The notes beneath the pieces were generated by a model. That model searched no databases, was not told the DNA's origin, and was given only the letters and a program-made list of their open reading frames with translations. The position numbers and the translations under genes were made by a program. Shown here piece after piece: positions 46,073 to 58,336 of a stretch of 64,000 nucleotides of DNA. Position 1 is the stretch's first letter; every line of letters starts with the position of its first letter. Source of the DNA: Microdochium bolleyi (taxonomy: Eukaryota; Ascomycota; Sordariomycetes; Xylariales; Microdochiaceae); assembly GCA_001566295.1 (NCBI GenBank), contig KQ964249.1, positions 1,426,001-1,490,000 on the forward strand. Reading direction: 5' to 3'.

Positions 46073-47798
46073 ATGGCTGTCACCTCCATCGTACTCGCCG
46101 TTCTCGGTGCAGTGGCCTACGTCCAGGCCTCGCCAAAGTCCACGCTGGTGTCTGCTCGCATCTCCCCCCGCGCAGACCTCCCGGCGCAGGCCCAGCGTAT
46201 CAGCCAGAAGGCCTTCAACGTCCTCCCCCAGGTCCTGCCCCTCACGGAGTCCAATGCCACCACCGTGAGTCTCTAGCCTCTCCACTTGCTCTACTTGGCT
46301 GGCACCGTTCTTTGGGAAGTTGACTGGATGTACGCACGCGCCCTTCAGTTCTTCATCCCCCCAGGCTCGACCGCAGAGTCTCTCAAGGCCAAGCCGTTCC
46401 ACGTCTATGATGACGACTTTCTCAGCGTCATCGGCCCAGACCCCAAGCTGTCTCTCATCGCGCACGAGGCATCCGGCGACCCAATCTTCCACGAGGCCGT
46501 CGTCTGGCACCCCCCCACAGAAGAGGTTTTCTTTGTGCAGAACGCGGGCGCCAAAGCGGCCGGCACAGGCCTGAACAAGTCGAGCCTGATCTACAAGATC
46601 TCGCTCGCCCAGGCTGCGGCCGCCATCGATAAAGTAAACGCCTCAGGCTTGGTTGATGTGGTCGAGGTACCTTCCAACCCGACCGTCATCAATCCCAATG
46701 GTAGGAGACGTGTCATCACCTGATAGACTGTCTTGCAGGGACGCTAATGTTTGCCACAGGCGGAACAAACTACAAGGGCCAGATCCTTTTTGCTGGCGAA
46801 GGCCAAGGTCCCAATATCCCCTCGGAGCTTTACATCATGAACCCAGTCGAACCATACAACACAACAGGTGAGCACACTGATGAAGCTCATTGCGGGCGAT
46901 ACCGTAGTCTTTATGTATGCGACCGCCAGAAGCTGACCAGTCATTGGCATGCTAGTCCTGGTCAACAACTACTTTGGCCGTCAATTCAGCTCGCTCAACG
47001 ACGTGGCAATCAACCCCAGGAACAACGATGTCTACTTCACAGACACCCTGTACGGTTATCTCCAGGACTTCAGGCCCCCTCCGGGCTTACGGAACCAGGT
47101 CTACCGGTATAACGATGTAACCGGCGCTTTGACAGTGGTTGCTGATGGTTTCGTGCTGCCGAACGGTCAGTCTCCGCGGTTACCAGCAGAGTGTTGGTAG
47201 GACGAGTGAATTGACGGGATTCTCTAGGCATCACATTTTCTCCTGATGGATGCAAAGCCTATGTTGCCGATACGGGCGCCAATCAGGGTTTCTGGGGTTG
47301 GAACCAGTCCAACCCAGCAACAGTGTGAGTTGTATCCATCGGAGTTCCGTCTTGAGGCCTCTTTGGTCAGTCTCCTAACGATCGGCCCTTGACGTTGACA
47401 TGATCGACAGTTACTCGTACGATGTTCTGGATGACGGAACCTGGGACAACCGCAAAACTTTTGCGTACACTGACTCTGGCATTCCTGACGGTAAGTTGTC
47501 CCGAGATCTAGCATTCACTTATCCCCGATACTGTCCGTCTTCGAAAGATGTAAAAGCTGACCTCGACCCCGTCTGCCGTGCGATAGGCGTGCACTGCGAT
47601 GCGAATGGCAACGTTTACGCCGGATGTGGCGATGGTGTCCATGTCTGGAATCCATCGGGAAAGCTACTGGGCAAGATCTACTTGGGCGAGGGTTCGGCCA
47701 ACTTCAACTTTGCTGGTGACGGCCGGATGGTCATATGTGCCGAGACCAACCTCTACTATGCTGAGTTTGCTGCAAAGGGCGGGTCGTATATATACTGA
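46073..47798 (+). CDS. Secreted SMP-30/gluconolactonase-type lactonohydrolase
   Basis: Seven exons: 46073-46264, 46349-46700, 46760-46867, 46956-47165, 47228-47324, 47411-47490 and 47587-47798; 416 residues, close to the Fusarium lactonohydrolase (about 400). A signal peptide (about 1-19, AVTSIVLAVLGAVAYVQA) precedes a six-bladed beta-propeller. Blade motifs include AVVWHPPTEEVFFVQN, LNDVAINPRNNDVYFTDTLYGY, ITFSPDGCKAYVADTG, VHCDANGNVYAG and the final GDGRMVICAETNLYYAEF. Glu in the HEAVVW block, Asn in LNDVAI and Asp in SPDG are the expected calcium and active-site ligands. Relatives hydrolyse aldonolactones such as gluconolactone or D-pantoyl lactone. The exact lactone cannot be told. Possible N-glycosylation sites include NATT, NKSS and NQSN. 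Confidence 0.93.
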
Positions 47799-48227
47799 AC
47801 TACGAGCAGGTGGCGTGGTCTGTGTAGACATCACATCGAGATAGCGCGGGAGTGTGTTCATCGATATACTGAGCCAGCGGCCACCATTTCTTCGAGGCTT
47901 GACTTGCTCTCTTTTCTCGCTCTCATTTTGGTTACAAACGCAGATTCGAACTTAAATACACATACATGACCATCGTACCACGATCGACAGAATGTCGAGC
48001 ACATCGTTAAATCCATGCGGCCTCAAGAAATTGAAAGAAAAAAAGTGTTCCGTATGCTGAACACGGACTGAAATACGGACAAGTGATGATTTGGAAAGCT
48101 AACAAGTGGTATATTAAGAAAAGAACCACATGCTGCGCAACCACCCCACTATGCAGGCAGCGTTGCCACTTCACTCATGTCGTGTTGTCTACAACGCTAC
48201 ACCCACATTACCCCCCATGCTCCCTCC
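47799..48227. other. Region between convergent genes
   Basis: AT-richer than the flanking genes and holds two opposed 3' ends. No gene. Confidence 0.5.
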
Positions 48228-49220
48228 CTATGCCTTGCTGGTCTTCAGCGATTCAATGTACTCCTTGACGAGATCCTCTACCCTTTCGTCCCTGACAAGG
48301 CCGAGCTTCTCGACAGGCGTAGTCGAGTCGAAGTCGATAGGCCAGCTGCGCAGGATACGCTCGAGCTCGGGCTTTGTCTCCTCGCGAAGCAGCTTGAGCT
48401 TGTCCTCACCACCGAACTTTGCAAGGGCATCCATGAGCTCCTGGGTAGAGCCAGCGATGCCAGGGATGTTGATGTGGCGGATGTGCGAGGGCAACTTGTC
48501 TGAGGGCATGTCCAGGACGCGGACGAGGTTTTCCTGGAGGGAGCTCGGGGAGCAGAGATAAGAGCGGTAGGAGCGGTCGGTCAAGGGGATGATGCACTCC
48601 TCACCCTTCATGGGCTCGCGAATCATGCCCGAGAGGAAGCTCGGGGCGGCATTGCTGGGGAGACCCGGGCGGACGACGACAGTGGGGAAGCGCAGAATGA
48701 AGGCGTCAATGAAGCCCTTGCGGTGCATGTCGTTGATGAAGATCTCGTTGAGCAGCTTGTGCGAGCCATAGGTCCCCTCGGGAGTCGGGGTGACGTCGTC
48801 GGTGATGACTCGGGGCAGGGGCTGGCCGTAGACGGCCTGGGAGCTCGAGTAGATGACGCGGACGCCCGGGTTAGAGCGGCGCAGGGCGAGCAGCAGGTTG
48901 TGGACACTCTGAACATTGACCCTGTACGAGAGGTCAAAGTCGGCCTCGCTGCCGGCCGACATGATGCCATGAAAGATGAAAATGGCCGAGAGGGGCGACG
49001 CAGTCTCGAGCAGCTTGTCCACAGCGGCTGGGTCGCTCAGGTCGCACTTGATCGGCACTGCATTCTCGGGGTGCCTGACATTCTTGGGCACGATGGGCTC
49101 GACAACGTCAGTCAGGACGAGGCGGTTCTGGGGGTCGTTGAGTAGGCGCTCGGCGAGGAGGGGGCCTACGAGGCCACCGGCTCCGGTGATGATGATATTC
49201 TTCTGCGCCATTGAACCCAT
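48228..49220 (-). CDS. Extended SDR, D-erythronate dehydrogenase (DenD)-like
   Basis: One exon, 330 residues. The NAD-binding Rossmann motif is ITGAGGLVG (about 11-19, the G-x2-G-x2-G of extended SDRs). Asp in LTDVVEP fits NAD selectivity. The catalytic pair is in TYGSHK (Y-x3-K), with Ser in VIYSSSQAVYG. The segment LRFPTVVVRPGLPSNAAPSFLSGMIREPMKG with the following CIIPL is typical of the DenD branch, which oxidises D-erythronate at C2 in bacteria; fungal members are often labelled simply NAD-dependent epimerase/dehydratase. An in-frame second ATG nine bases downstream (49211) could also serve as start. No targeting signal is evident, so probably cytosolic. No other sugar-acid genes adjoin it. 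Confidence 0.85.
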   Translation of the reverse strand: MGSMAQKNIIITGAGGLVGPLLAERLLNDPQNRLVLTDVVEPIVPKNVRHPENAVPIKCDLSDPAAVDKLLETASPLSAIFIFHGIMSAGSEADFDLSYRVNVQSVHNLLLALRRSNPGVRVIYSSSQAVYGQPLPRVITDDVTPTPEGTYGSHKLLNEIFINDMHRKGFIDAFILRFPTVVVRPGLPSNAAPSFLSGMIREPMKGEECIIPLTDRSYRSYLCSPSSLQENLVRVLDMPSDKLPSHIRHINIPGIAGSTQELMDALAKFGGEDKLKLLREETKPELERILRSWPIDFDSTTPVEKLGLVRDERVEDLVKEYIESLKTSKA

Positions 49221-49748
49221 GATCTAGAAGAAGCCGGGGGTTGCTTGGCTCAAGACGCGGACGTATGGCCTGTTTATCCCTCTGTAGTGGTTTTGCTGGC
49301 GTGGGCAATAGAGTCCGGTTGATGTTTTTTTTTTGGATTCTCGAAGACTCAGACGACAGCTATGGAGGGCCGGCAAGGACAACTGGGACAAGCTCTAACT
49401 AGAAAAAGGCTCCCACCGCCGGCTTTATACAATCTGGAGACCACCATCAGGCCATATTGAGATCGTGTACAGGCGGCAAGAGTCGCCGCCCCCGCGAGAC
49501 CAATTGCCGCACCGGACGACGGCGAGCCCTTGAGTCCTGGCGCGGGGCAGAAACGACCTCGGGGGCGACGAGAGCGTCATTGTGGACGTGGAGGCACAGA
49601 AACGGCACCCCAGTGACCGGTGCGGAGATGTCGTGGGGTCTGGGGCAACATCTCCCCGCCGCTTCGATCCGGGCCCGCGTCTCGGGGGCACCCTTGGATG
49701 CCCGCGTCTCGCGCCCGGCCGCCTTCGCCCTTTCTCCAAATCGCCTAA
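49221..49748. other. Intergenic region, SDR promoter and flippase 3' end
   Basis: Both neighbours read leftwards. Contains a T9 run near 49327. No gene seen. Confidence 0.5.
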
Positions 49749-52700
49749 TTACTCCGCACCGCTCTTGGTCAGGAGCACGCGCACTACTCCACCGGGCCTG
49801 CGGTTCTTGTCGTTGTCGTCGTCTGTCGTCGTCTCCTCGTCTACGTCCGCCAGCAGCCCCCCGGCTTCAGCCCGGGTCTTGCTCTCTATCGCCACATCCT
49901 CGTCCTCCCCTTCCTCTTCGCGGAGTATCCGCCGAAGACCTGCTCGAACCGTGGGGTCCAGCTCCAACTCTTGCCAGATCTCGAGGTCCCATTTCTCGCA
50001 GCTGCTCTCATCAGGGCTCCTTCGGTGATGGCCCCATGGGGGTAGTCGCCACCATCCGGCAATGACGAGATTCCGCTTGATCGTCTTGTATGCCATCTCA
50101 ACGCAGATGAGCACGACGCACACCGAGATCCCCGCCAACCACCATACAGGATCTCTCCCAAACATCTCAAAGAACCCACGTCGCCCTGCGTACGGGCTGG
50201 GCTGCAGAGGATAGACGCCCGCCAGGAACGCGCACCACGCGAACCATCCCACAACTGTGACACCAAAGCAGCCCATGACCAGAGCCGTCTTGTGGTGGGT
50301 CTCGATAATACTGGCACAGACAATGACCTGTTAGTATCGAGGGTCCCAGATAGCCAACCCATACATGGGCAAATGTGCCCCCAGGTCAATAATAATTGCC
50401 GCCAGGCCCGGGACCGGGGCGTAGGGGAGACTTACAAGAGCTTCCAGTTGACCCAAACCACACCAACGGTAAACGCTAGGTTGCCAAATGCAAAGAGCCC
50501 GTCATCGCGTGTCTGCTGTCCGAAGGCACTGCACGCGGCCCACAAGCCCAGGTACACAAAGACACCTTCGGTTGCTCCGGCTGCCATCCACCCCAAGAAC
50601 CTGGGAATGTTCAATTCCCGATTCCGCTGCCCATGCACATACAGTTCCGGAACAGCCAGGAGGGTGTCAGCGCTGAGATCCTGCTCCCAGATCCCCATGC
50701 ATATCGTGCATAGGGAAGTGAAGAGCGTGTTGAACACTGTGAGACTCCAGCTCTCGTACAGGCTGGTGCCCGAGTAACCGTTGAAGTACTGATACATGGC
50801 CGTGGGCAAGTAGAAGAACATTTCTTTCCAGAATGTTGCAAGAATGAACTTGCCGGTCCGAACATAGTTCCACCGTCCATGCACGAGTAAAAGTCGTTGC
50901 AAGAAACGAAATCGTCCAATGGCATAGTCGGCTACACGCGCAGCCTGAAGACCCTCTTTGCCGGAGATACCGACACCAACATGCGAAGCCGAGATCATGG
51001 CCAAGTCGTTGGCGCCGTCCCCAATGGCCAGGGTCAGTGCTTTCGGTACTCTTTGCCTGATCGCTTTGACAATGAGCGACTTCTGCGCGGGCGAGGCTCG
51101 ACAACAGATCACAGAATCAATAGTCGGGATCAAGCTGTAGAACAGATCCATGAGTGACGGAGCTTTCTCGATGACAGACAAAGTATGGCCATCGATAACG
51201 ACGACGCTGTGGAGACAACCAGCCTTGATATCTTCCTCGATGTCCCGGATTTGAACATCAATTGGCCCCTTAGCCTCATCGAGTATGAAAATGTCGGAGC
51301 TGGGGCGGCAGAGTCTTGCAGAGTGTGCAATATTGATTGCGGTTTCGCGCTTGTCGCCTGTAAGCATCCAGATCTTGATATTGGCCCGTCTGAGCTTGTC
51401 GATTGTCTCAGGGACTCCCTTCTGTAATTTATCCTCGATGGCAGTGGCACCGACTAAGCTGAAGGACTGCTCCAAGAGCTCCCCTGCAGCCTCCATTTTC
51501 TCTTGTCTCTCCACGAGGCTAGTTTCAGCATCGCTATAAATCCTCTTCCATGTCTCGTATTCCGATGCGGAGATGAATTTCTTCGCGAAGAGCAGCGTGC
51601 GCAGTCCTTCGGATGCGAAGTCGTCAAGGTGCCGGAAGCAGCGACTAAACACGGTCGACTCGTCCATGGTGGCTGGGTCGTCTAGAAAGGCAAACTGATC
51701 ACCGCCGACCTCTTGATGGGGTGACTGGACGGGGCTGTTTGCCGGCATCGACTGTGGAACATCAAGAGAAAAGGTACGTGTCCCAAGGATCGGCCGAAGC
51801 TTGTCCAGAGATCCCCGAGATCTCTCGACGGATTTGCTCCTCTCGGGGGTGCTCCCCGTGGCGTACGCGTCTGTACGAGGAACAGCCAGACTGTTGCGCC
51901 CTGGTGTGTGCGCTACGTTGGAGCCCAGGCCCGACTTCTTGCGCATCATTGTCAGACTCGGACGGCCACCAAAGCTGTTCCGTAACTCCTGTTGCTCACT
52001 TCGGCGCATGAGTTCGTGTTCGTAGTCAACGCTCCTGCGGACTTCGGACGCCTTTTGCTTCGCTACCTCGGCTGATCTCAACCTTGGGAGGATTGCCGAG
52101 TCCGCACCTTTGCAGATGATGCATATCCGCCCATCGGGGTAACGGACAACAATTGACATCCGCTTACGTTTACTGCTGAACTCGATAACGTCGAGGATCT
52201 GATATGTGTCGTCCACAAATGAGCCATCGGCTCGGGTCACACGAAGAGTGATGGATTGGGACGATCTGTGAGTGACCACGTAGCCCAGCTCTTGTGCTGC
52301 TCGTACAAGCGCCAACTCGTCGGGTGATGACGCCTGGAACTCGATGTCGCCGTCCACGATCTCAGGCAGGCATGTGTGACATAATGCCATAGACAGCAGG
52401 TAGTCTTGCGCTTTCCGAGAAAATGGCGATGCAGGCCTGGCGCGAATGAAGGACAAAAGGTCCGTGGTGGTAACCTCTGGCTGGATGTGATCAGGGCGTC
52501 CCGTAGACCGCCATTGAGACGATGATCTTCGGGCTTGCGGAGGTGAGACAGCGGAGATGGGTGAAGGCAGATGCCCCATTTCAACATCCTCTACGATGAT
52601 TTCGTCTCTGGCGTGTGCCAAACTCGGGCGTGGGTCTTCCTTCCCGCTACTTATCTTCTCGACACCCTGGGGAGGAGAAACCTTGAGGGCGGTCTTCTGA

Positions 52701-54220
52701 GGTATCAGGTCCGTTTCGTGTAGCCATGATGTACCGGCCACGCTCATCTTGCGAAACTTCATGACATTGTCGGTCAGTGTTCCGGTCTTGTCCGAAAAGA
52801 TGTAGCTAACTTGGCCAAGATTCTCCAAAATGGTGTTGGTGTTGCACTGAGCCGGCGTGTCTGTCGCTTCGTCGTACATCTTGATGTCGCCATTGAGCAT
52901 TAGGAGCTGGCCGATCTTGGTTATTTCCAGCGTCACGTACAGAGACAACGGGATGTTGTTGTTGAACATGATAGCATAGCCAAGAAAGGTCTGATGGTAG
53001 CCCACAGGAGCGCCTGCTATGTACCATGAGTTCTGCTCTGTCGACCGCTGCCACATCCGATAGCCTTCGGAGCAGCCGATTGTCAGGATGATGACATAGA
53101 GCGCCAAAAGCAAAACGATCTTGTTGGCTGTGTATTCGAGGGCGGGCTTCTTTGCCTCTGGGTGCTGATTGGCATTCATGCGGATTTTGCACTCCTCGCC
53201 GGTGTTGATCACAACGCCGATGGCACGCGCCGTATTTCGCAGTGTGCTGCCGCGATAGATGACGTGGTTCGAAGTCAGCGGTAAGGTCTGCCCTCCAACT
53301 TGGATGCGGCCGTCGAATCGGTAGAGGTCCGCGTTTGGGTCCTCGAGGATGAACTCTGCAGAGCAGGCACGTATCCCAGAGATTGCGCCACAGCCCCGGA
53401 GATCGGGTACAGATTCGCGGACCTTTAGGCTCGTTTCACCGTCCAGGTCCATGGTGTCGACGTACGCGATGCCATTCTCCCCAGTGGCGTGGAGTAGCAC
53501 AAGGTCGGCCGGTATTTGCTCGTCGCGACAGACTTGGACAATGTCACCAACCCTAATATCCTGCCAGAAAGTGCTGCGCCACGCAAACTCTTCATCATGG
53601 TCGTTGTGGTCATCGGCGACGTGGACGGTTGCCGTGCGCGCCTCGCCGTTACTCCTGCTGCGCGGCACCCAGCGTGGGGCAGGCCTGACAACGGAATGTC
53701 TGGTCACCGATGGCTTCAAGACCTTGACCAATGTAGAGTTTTCTACTTTGTCGAGCCTGTGCCTCTTGAAATCATCATAGCCCTCTTTGACGATGGTTAA
53801 GAGGACAAAGAAGAGCAAAGGCAGGATGGTCGTGTAGTTGCCGGTCGTGCTGATGCCCGGAATGGTCTGAGGAATGCCAACGCACAAGAAATAAAAGTTT
53901 GCGAGCCTGGTGAACTGGAAGATGAGCTGCTTGGGGAGGAAGTCCCAGAGGGTGTAGCGCGAGGTGCGGATGGTGTTTGAGACGTAGGGACGCCCTCTGC
54001 GCTCGTCGACGAGGCCATGGCCGTGACTGAGGCGTAGCGGAATCCGGCGGCCGTCCTTGGATGGTTTGAGAGGCCTTTGGCGCAGAAGGAACTCGCAAAT
54101 GACGACTTGGTACCAGTGCAGAACAAAGCTGTGGAGTGCGGCGACAGCTACATCCCAGCGCCGTCGTGCCCTCTGGAGAGTGGTGGCGGGGGCGTCGCGT
54201 TGGGGCAACGAAGGCGGCAT
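49749..54220 (-). CDS. DNF3: P4-type ATPase, DNF3-like phospholipid flippase
   Basis: Exons 54220-50436 and 50310-49749 give 1448 residues. In order are the N-terminal FQFTRLANFYFLCVGIPQTIPG membrane entry, the actuator block with DGETSLKVR, and ITKIGQLLMLNGDIKMYDE. The phosphorylation site is DKTGTLTDN (Asp about 476). Nucleotide-binding segments (SPDELALVRAAQELGYVV, KGADSAI) follow, then KIWMLTGDKRETAINI, the hinge GDGANDLAMI (about 1065) and a C-terminal group of membrane helices with FWKEMFFYLPTAMYQYFNGYSGTSLYESW. DGET, where ion pumps have TGES, marks it as a lipid flippase. The long insert between about 515 and 620, and the FKRHRLDKVENSTLVKVLK start of the actuator, fit the Dnf3 branch (trans-Golgi to plasma membrane). 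The second exon adds the last helices and an acidic tail. No partner subunit (Cdc50/Crf1) is in the window. Confidence 0.93.
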
Positions 54221-54977
54221 CCTGAAGAGGCCCTACGGGTAAGCGAGTGTGTAGCTGCACGTCGAGCCCATGGGGACGCGTGTCCAGCGTCTCCAGAGTG
54301 GTCAAGCTGGGCTGGCAGCGTGCGAGCGTGGAGAAACGAGGGTGTCGTCGGGCGTCATTTGAACCCGTGTACGGAGTATATACAGGCACGACTACTTACC
54401 GTACCCTAGGGTCGTCGACAACAAGCATCAATTTCGCCTGCAGGGCCAAGCCACGAGCAGGCCAAACCGGTGCGGAAGGATTTCAGGCATGACGATCCAT
54501 GGATGCTAGCTCTAGCTCACATGTTGGTGCTTCAACGGGGTGGGCCCGTGTCGACAAGGGCCAGCCCGACGCGCAATCGCTGCACGTGGGTGTTGCGTGG
54601 GTCAGCTTTAGAGGCAAGGGACGTCGACCTTAGGTTGTTGGCCACTGAGCCTCAGGGTGCGGGCGGGAGCATCATGGCTGATGACAGCCCTTGGAAGTCG
54701 TGTGAGCGAGCCACTTGGGCCTCTCGGGCGGGGCTGCTCGGTGCTGGAGCTCCCTTGTGCCAAGCCAAGGCAGCTCTGCCTCACAATGCACTGCAGTCAG
54801 CGGATGCACCCGGTGCCGTCCAACGGCGCCAGCTTCGTCGCTCAACACTTCAACCATCGCTTCGACACCGCCGCCAGACCACCATCACCACCGTCCTCGC
54901 CAGACCCTCGCCAGACCCAGCCACCTCCCTGTCTCCCATTCTGCCGCATCTCCATCAAGTAGCGGCAGCAACTGCAC
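54221..54977. other. Divergent promoter region, flippase and VPS9 genes
   Basis: Shared by two outward-reading trafficking genes. A perfect palindrome ACCCTAGGGT lies at 54403-54412, about 185 bases upstream of the flippase start. Open frames through the region are GC-rich noise. Confidence 0.55.
54403..54412. promoter_or_regulatory. Palindrome ACCCTAGGGT upstream of the flippase gene
   Basis: Perfect 10-base palindrome in the divergent promoter between the flippase and VPS9 genes; same family as 15581-15611. Function not known. Confidence 0.4.
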
Positions 54978-57306
54978 ATGCCTTCGTCTCCTCATGGCCC
55001 GCCCTCCCACAATGGCCCCGACAACCCTCAGCATTCCACCGCCGACGACCATGCTGCGCCGCCCGTAAAACCATCTCTCTCCGAGACCGACCCCCCGCCA
55101 GACCCCATGGAGTCCTCGGTCGCGACCATCAAGCCGGCGAGGCCCCAGCACCTCGCAATAGACACCTCCACATACGTCGACGCGACCCCGCCCACTCCGT
55201 CTGCAGCGACTGGCACCTCGCCAGCGCCCTCGGACTCCGGCTACGATGACAAGCGGGAAGTCAGCGAGGATGAGCACGAAGGAAGCTCTCGCTCCGAGAT
55301 CCAGAGCATCATGCTCCAGTTTCCCGAGGGCGGCGGCGGGCCCGGCGCAGAGGAGGTCATGAGCCCTCGCCTCGAGCTCACCTCGCCCATCCTCGGCAGC
55401 GCACCAGCCCAGCATCCGCCACGCAAGTCGAGCCTCGAGCCTCTATCCTCGAGCATCGTACAGCAGCTGCAGGATCTCAAGGTTGTCAACGATTCGCCGG
55501 CAAGCCTGAAGTCCCCGGAAAAGTCGGACGCAGCCGACGACCACGCCCCCCCCGTGCCCCCAAAGGATAGGACTACGGACGAGACAATAACGCGTTCAGA
55601 CTCAAACAGCACTCTGCACAGGCCTCCGCCACCAGAGCCCGAACCCGAGCCGGTACTGCCATTCGACTTCCATCGCTTCCTCGATCAGCTCAAGAACAAG
55701 AAAGCCGACCCGGTCGCGCGCTATCTCAAGTCGTTCTTGTCCGAGTTTGGGAAGAGGCAGTGGATGGTACATGAGCAGGTCAAGATCATCGGTGATTTCC
55801 TGGCTTTTATTGCCAACAAGATGGCGCAGTGTGAAGTGTGGAGGGACGTGTCCGATGCCGAGTTCGACAACGCCCGCGAGGGCATGGAGAAGCTCGTCAT
55901 GAACCGACTTTACAGCCAGACCTTCTCTCCCGCCATCCCACCGCCGCAGCCGATTCCCGGTGCCAAGACAAAGCGTCGCACCGACAGACCAATGGGCCCT
56001 GGGCGGAGAGGCCAGCATCAAGAGGACGTGGAGCGCGACGGCATATTGGCTCAGAAAATCAGCATTTACAGCTGGGTGAGCGAAGAGCATCTAGACATTC
56101 CCGCAGTCAGCGACAGTGGTCGAAGATTCCTCAATCTGGCGCAGCAGGGTAAGCCAGATACATCATCGGGCAAGCACTGGGTTACTAACAGGCAGCACAG
56201 AATTGCTCAAGATTCGGTCGTATCGTGCACCAAGGGACAAAATCATTTGCGTGCTGAACTGCTGTAAAGTTATATTCGGTAAGCGTTCACGGGTCGCCGC
56301 GCACCTCTTGGAGTTCAGAATGCTGATGACTCAGGCCTGCTAAAACACGCGAAGTCGGACTCCTCCGCCGACTCGTTCATGCCACTATTGATCTACGTTG
56401 TGTTGCGGGCCAATCCAGAGCACTTCGTGTCAAACGTGCAGTATATCCTTCGATTTCGCAACCAAGACAAGCTCGGCGGAGAAGCTGGATACTATCTCTC
56501 GTCACTAGTCAGTCGCCCGTATGCCTTCAAGAGAATCCGTAGAGCTTCATACTGACATGAAATGCAGATGGGCGCTGTGCAATTCATCGAAAACATGGAT
56601 CGTACGACTTTGACCATCTCCGACGAGGACTTCGAGAAGAATGTGGAGGCGGCTGTCTCGGCCATTGCCGAGAGGCATCGAGCAGAAGAGTCACCCGTCG
56701 TCCAGAAAGAGCGAGAGCAGGCTCTTTTACCTGACAGGGGTAATCAGTCCCAATCCTCGTCGACGCGACCCTCACTTGATGTCGATCCCTCCGGGACCCC
56801 ACGGCGATACCTTTCCTCCATGGAGCCTAACAACGACTCAGGCGATGAAGGTGCCATTCCTGGTCTTTTGCGCGCTGTTCAGAGACCTCTCTCGTCAATC
56901 GGGCGCATGTTTTCGGATGAGTCTGATGTAGCAGGCCCAGCCAGTACGACACGTCCACAGCAGCAAACTTATGCACCATCCCGGCTCGGTCCGCAAGGGG
57001 GTAGTCCTCGCGTGTCTTCAGAAGAGCGCACTATGGATACAGTGTTGTCGGCCCATGATGCTGCTGCGAGGCAAGCCAGTGCTGAAGTCGCGGAGGCCCA
57101 GCGGGTCAGCCGGGCCGAGCATCGCAATGTTGTAGAGACTCTGGCTGGGATGTTTCCAGATCTGGATCGCGATATCATTAGTGATGTTGTCTATCAAAAA
57201 GAGGGAAGGTTCGTGGCCCAGCTGCCCTACACCATGCGATGTATTACTAACAGTCGTTTAAAGGGTCGGACTTGCGGTTGATGCCTGCTTGGCACTGAGC
57301 TCTTAG
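54978..57306 (+). CDS. VPS9: Vps9-type Rab5 guanine-nucleotide exchange factor
   Basis: Exons 54978-56148, 56201-56278, 56335-56507, 56568-57208 and 57264-57306 give 701 residues. A disordered Pro/Ser-rich N-terminus (about 1-220) precedes the helical bundle (FDFHRFLDQLKNKKADPVARYLKSFLSEFGK). The VPS9 domain follows (about 350-490: KISIYSWVSEEHLDIP, LLKIRSYRAPRDKIICVLNCCKVIF, SADSFMPLLIYVVLRANPEHFVSNVQYI). The Asp of SADSF and the Tyr of IYVVL are the conserved Rab-activating residues. The last exons complete a ubiquitin-binding CUE domain (about 662-700: ETLAGMFPDLDRDIISDVV, then RVGLAVDACLALSS), as in yeast Vps9. It loads GTP on Rab5-type GTPases (Vps21) at endosomes and links ubiquitinated cargo to fusion. 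The last exon is only 43 bp, and without it the CUE domain is cut. Confidence 0.94.
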
Positions 57307-58336
57307 TCATTCTCCTGCCGCTGGGTGGGACAAAGATTCTCAGTCATTGAGCTGCGCATCTCTAATCATAGAGGTGTAAATACAGAAAAGTCGAGTTATA
57401 ACAGATGAGTGGTGGTGGTTTCGTCGCATATTAGCGGTCTGTCATGTAGAGGAGTTCCAATACCCATATCCAATTTTGGCGCCCTGTCCGCAACATCAGC
57501 ACGGATCAGGGTGCTGTGCACCACAAGCTGATGATGACGGAAGGACGGCACCGAGGGCAAAGCAGTACATCGCAACTTGACTAACGGTGCATGAGTCCAA
57601 CGTCGACTGTGCAGGCTGCCACGCGACCCAAGACCCCGTCGTCGACACGCATAGACGTGGAACTTTAGAGTATCTCTGGATAATCCAAGTGGCGGGCGTG
57701 AGGTCGCACGCAACAAATGTACAGTGCTTGTAGAGCCTCGCCCCGTAAGGTGCTGCCAGCATGTATCCAGTTTCTCGGAGCATATGTCGCCGCCATCGTC
57801 TTCTAGAGTCTGCCTCGGGTTGCAACGTTGTGCTTGAGCCCTCCAAGATTCGCTTGCTTCATGCTTGTGTTACGTAGTTGCCAATGCCCCACCATCACGA
57901 CCCGGCTTTCGTCTACTTGGGAAGGAGGTCGCCATGTTGCATTCACACCATACTACATGGATACGGGAAACCAGTATTTCCACGCATGACAGTGAGGCTT
58001 AGGGTCATTTACCGCAGAGCAGATCCCCATGCATTGCACACTGGACAAGGGGAGCCAGAGTGCCCTGCCATCACCACCCATGCCAAGCACGAGGATGCGG
58101 ACCGTGAACCTCCGTACCTCGCCCGAACCGGGCCAAGGCGCAAATTGAAGATGGCTGCGATCGCCATTCCTGGTCACATTGTGTCTATTTGTGATGGCCA
58201 TATAGTATGCCGGTCCGCTGTTTCCCCTTTGCACGTGCTACTCGTTTGTGGCATGCCAACTCTACCTGAGGGATAAGCGTACTGCTCTCCGTGATCCAGC
58301 CCACGGCAGCCTCGCTACGCAGAGGGACATTTCATA
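57307..58336. other. Intergenic region, VPS9 3' end and mannanase promoter
   Basis: No credible gene. A CCAAT box (57883-57887) next to CCCCAC (57889-57894, a match to the CreA site SYGGRG on the other strand) lies about 445 bases upstream of the mannanase start; such short matches also arise by chance. Confidence 0.45.

Noticed and set aside
54470..55249. A 259-codon frame upstream of and overlapping VPS9
   Set aside because: Pro/His/Arg-rich composition and overlap with the VPS9 start in another frame; no domain.
54885..55415. Gly/Arg-rich minus-strand frame over the VPS9 N-terminus
   Set aside because: Antisense of the Pro/Ser-rich disordered segment of VPS9.
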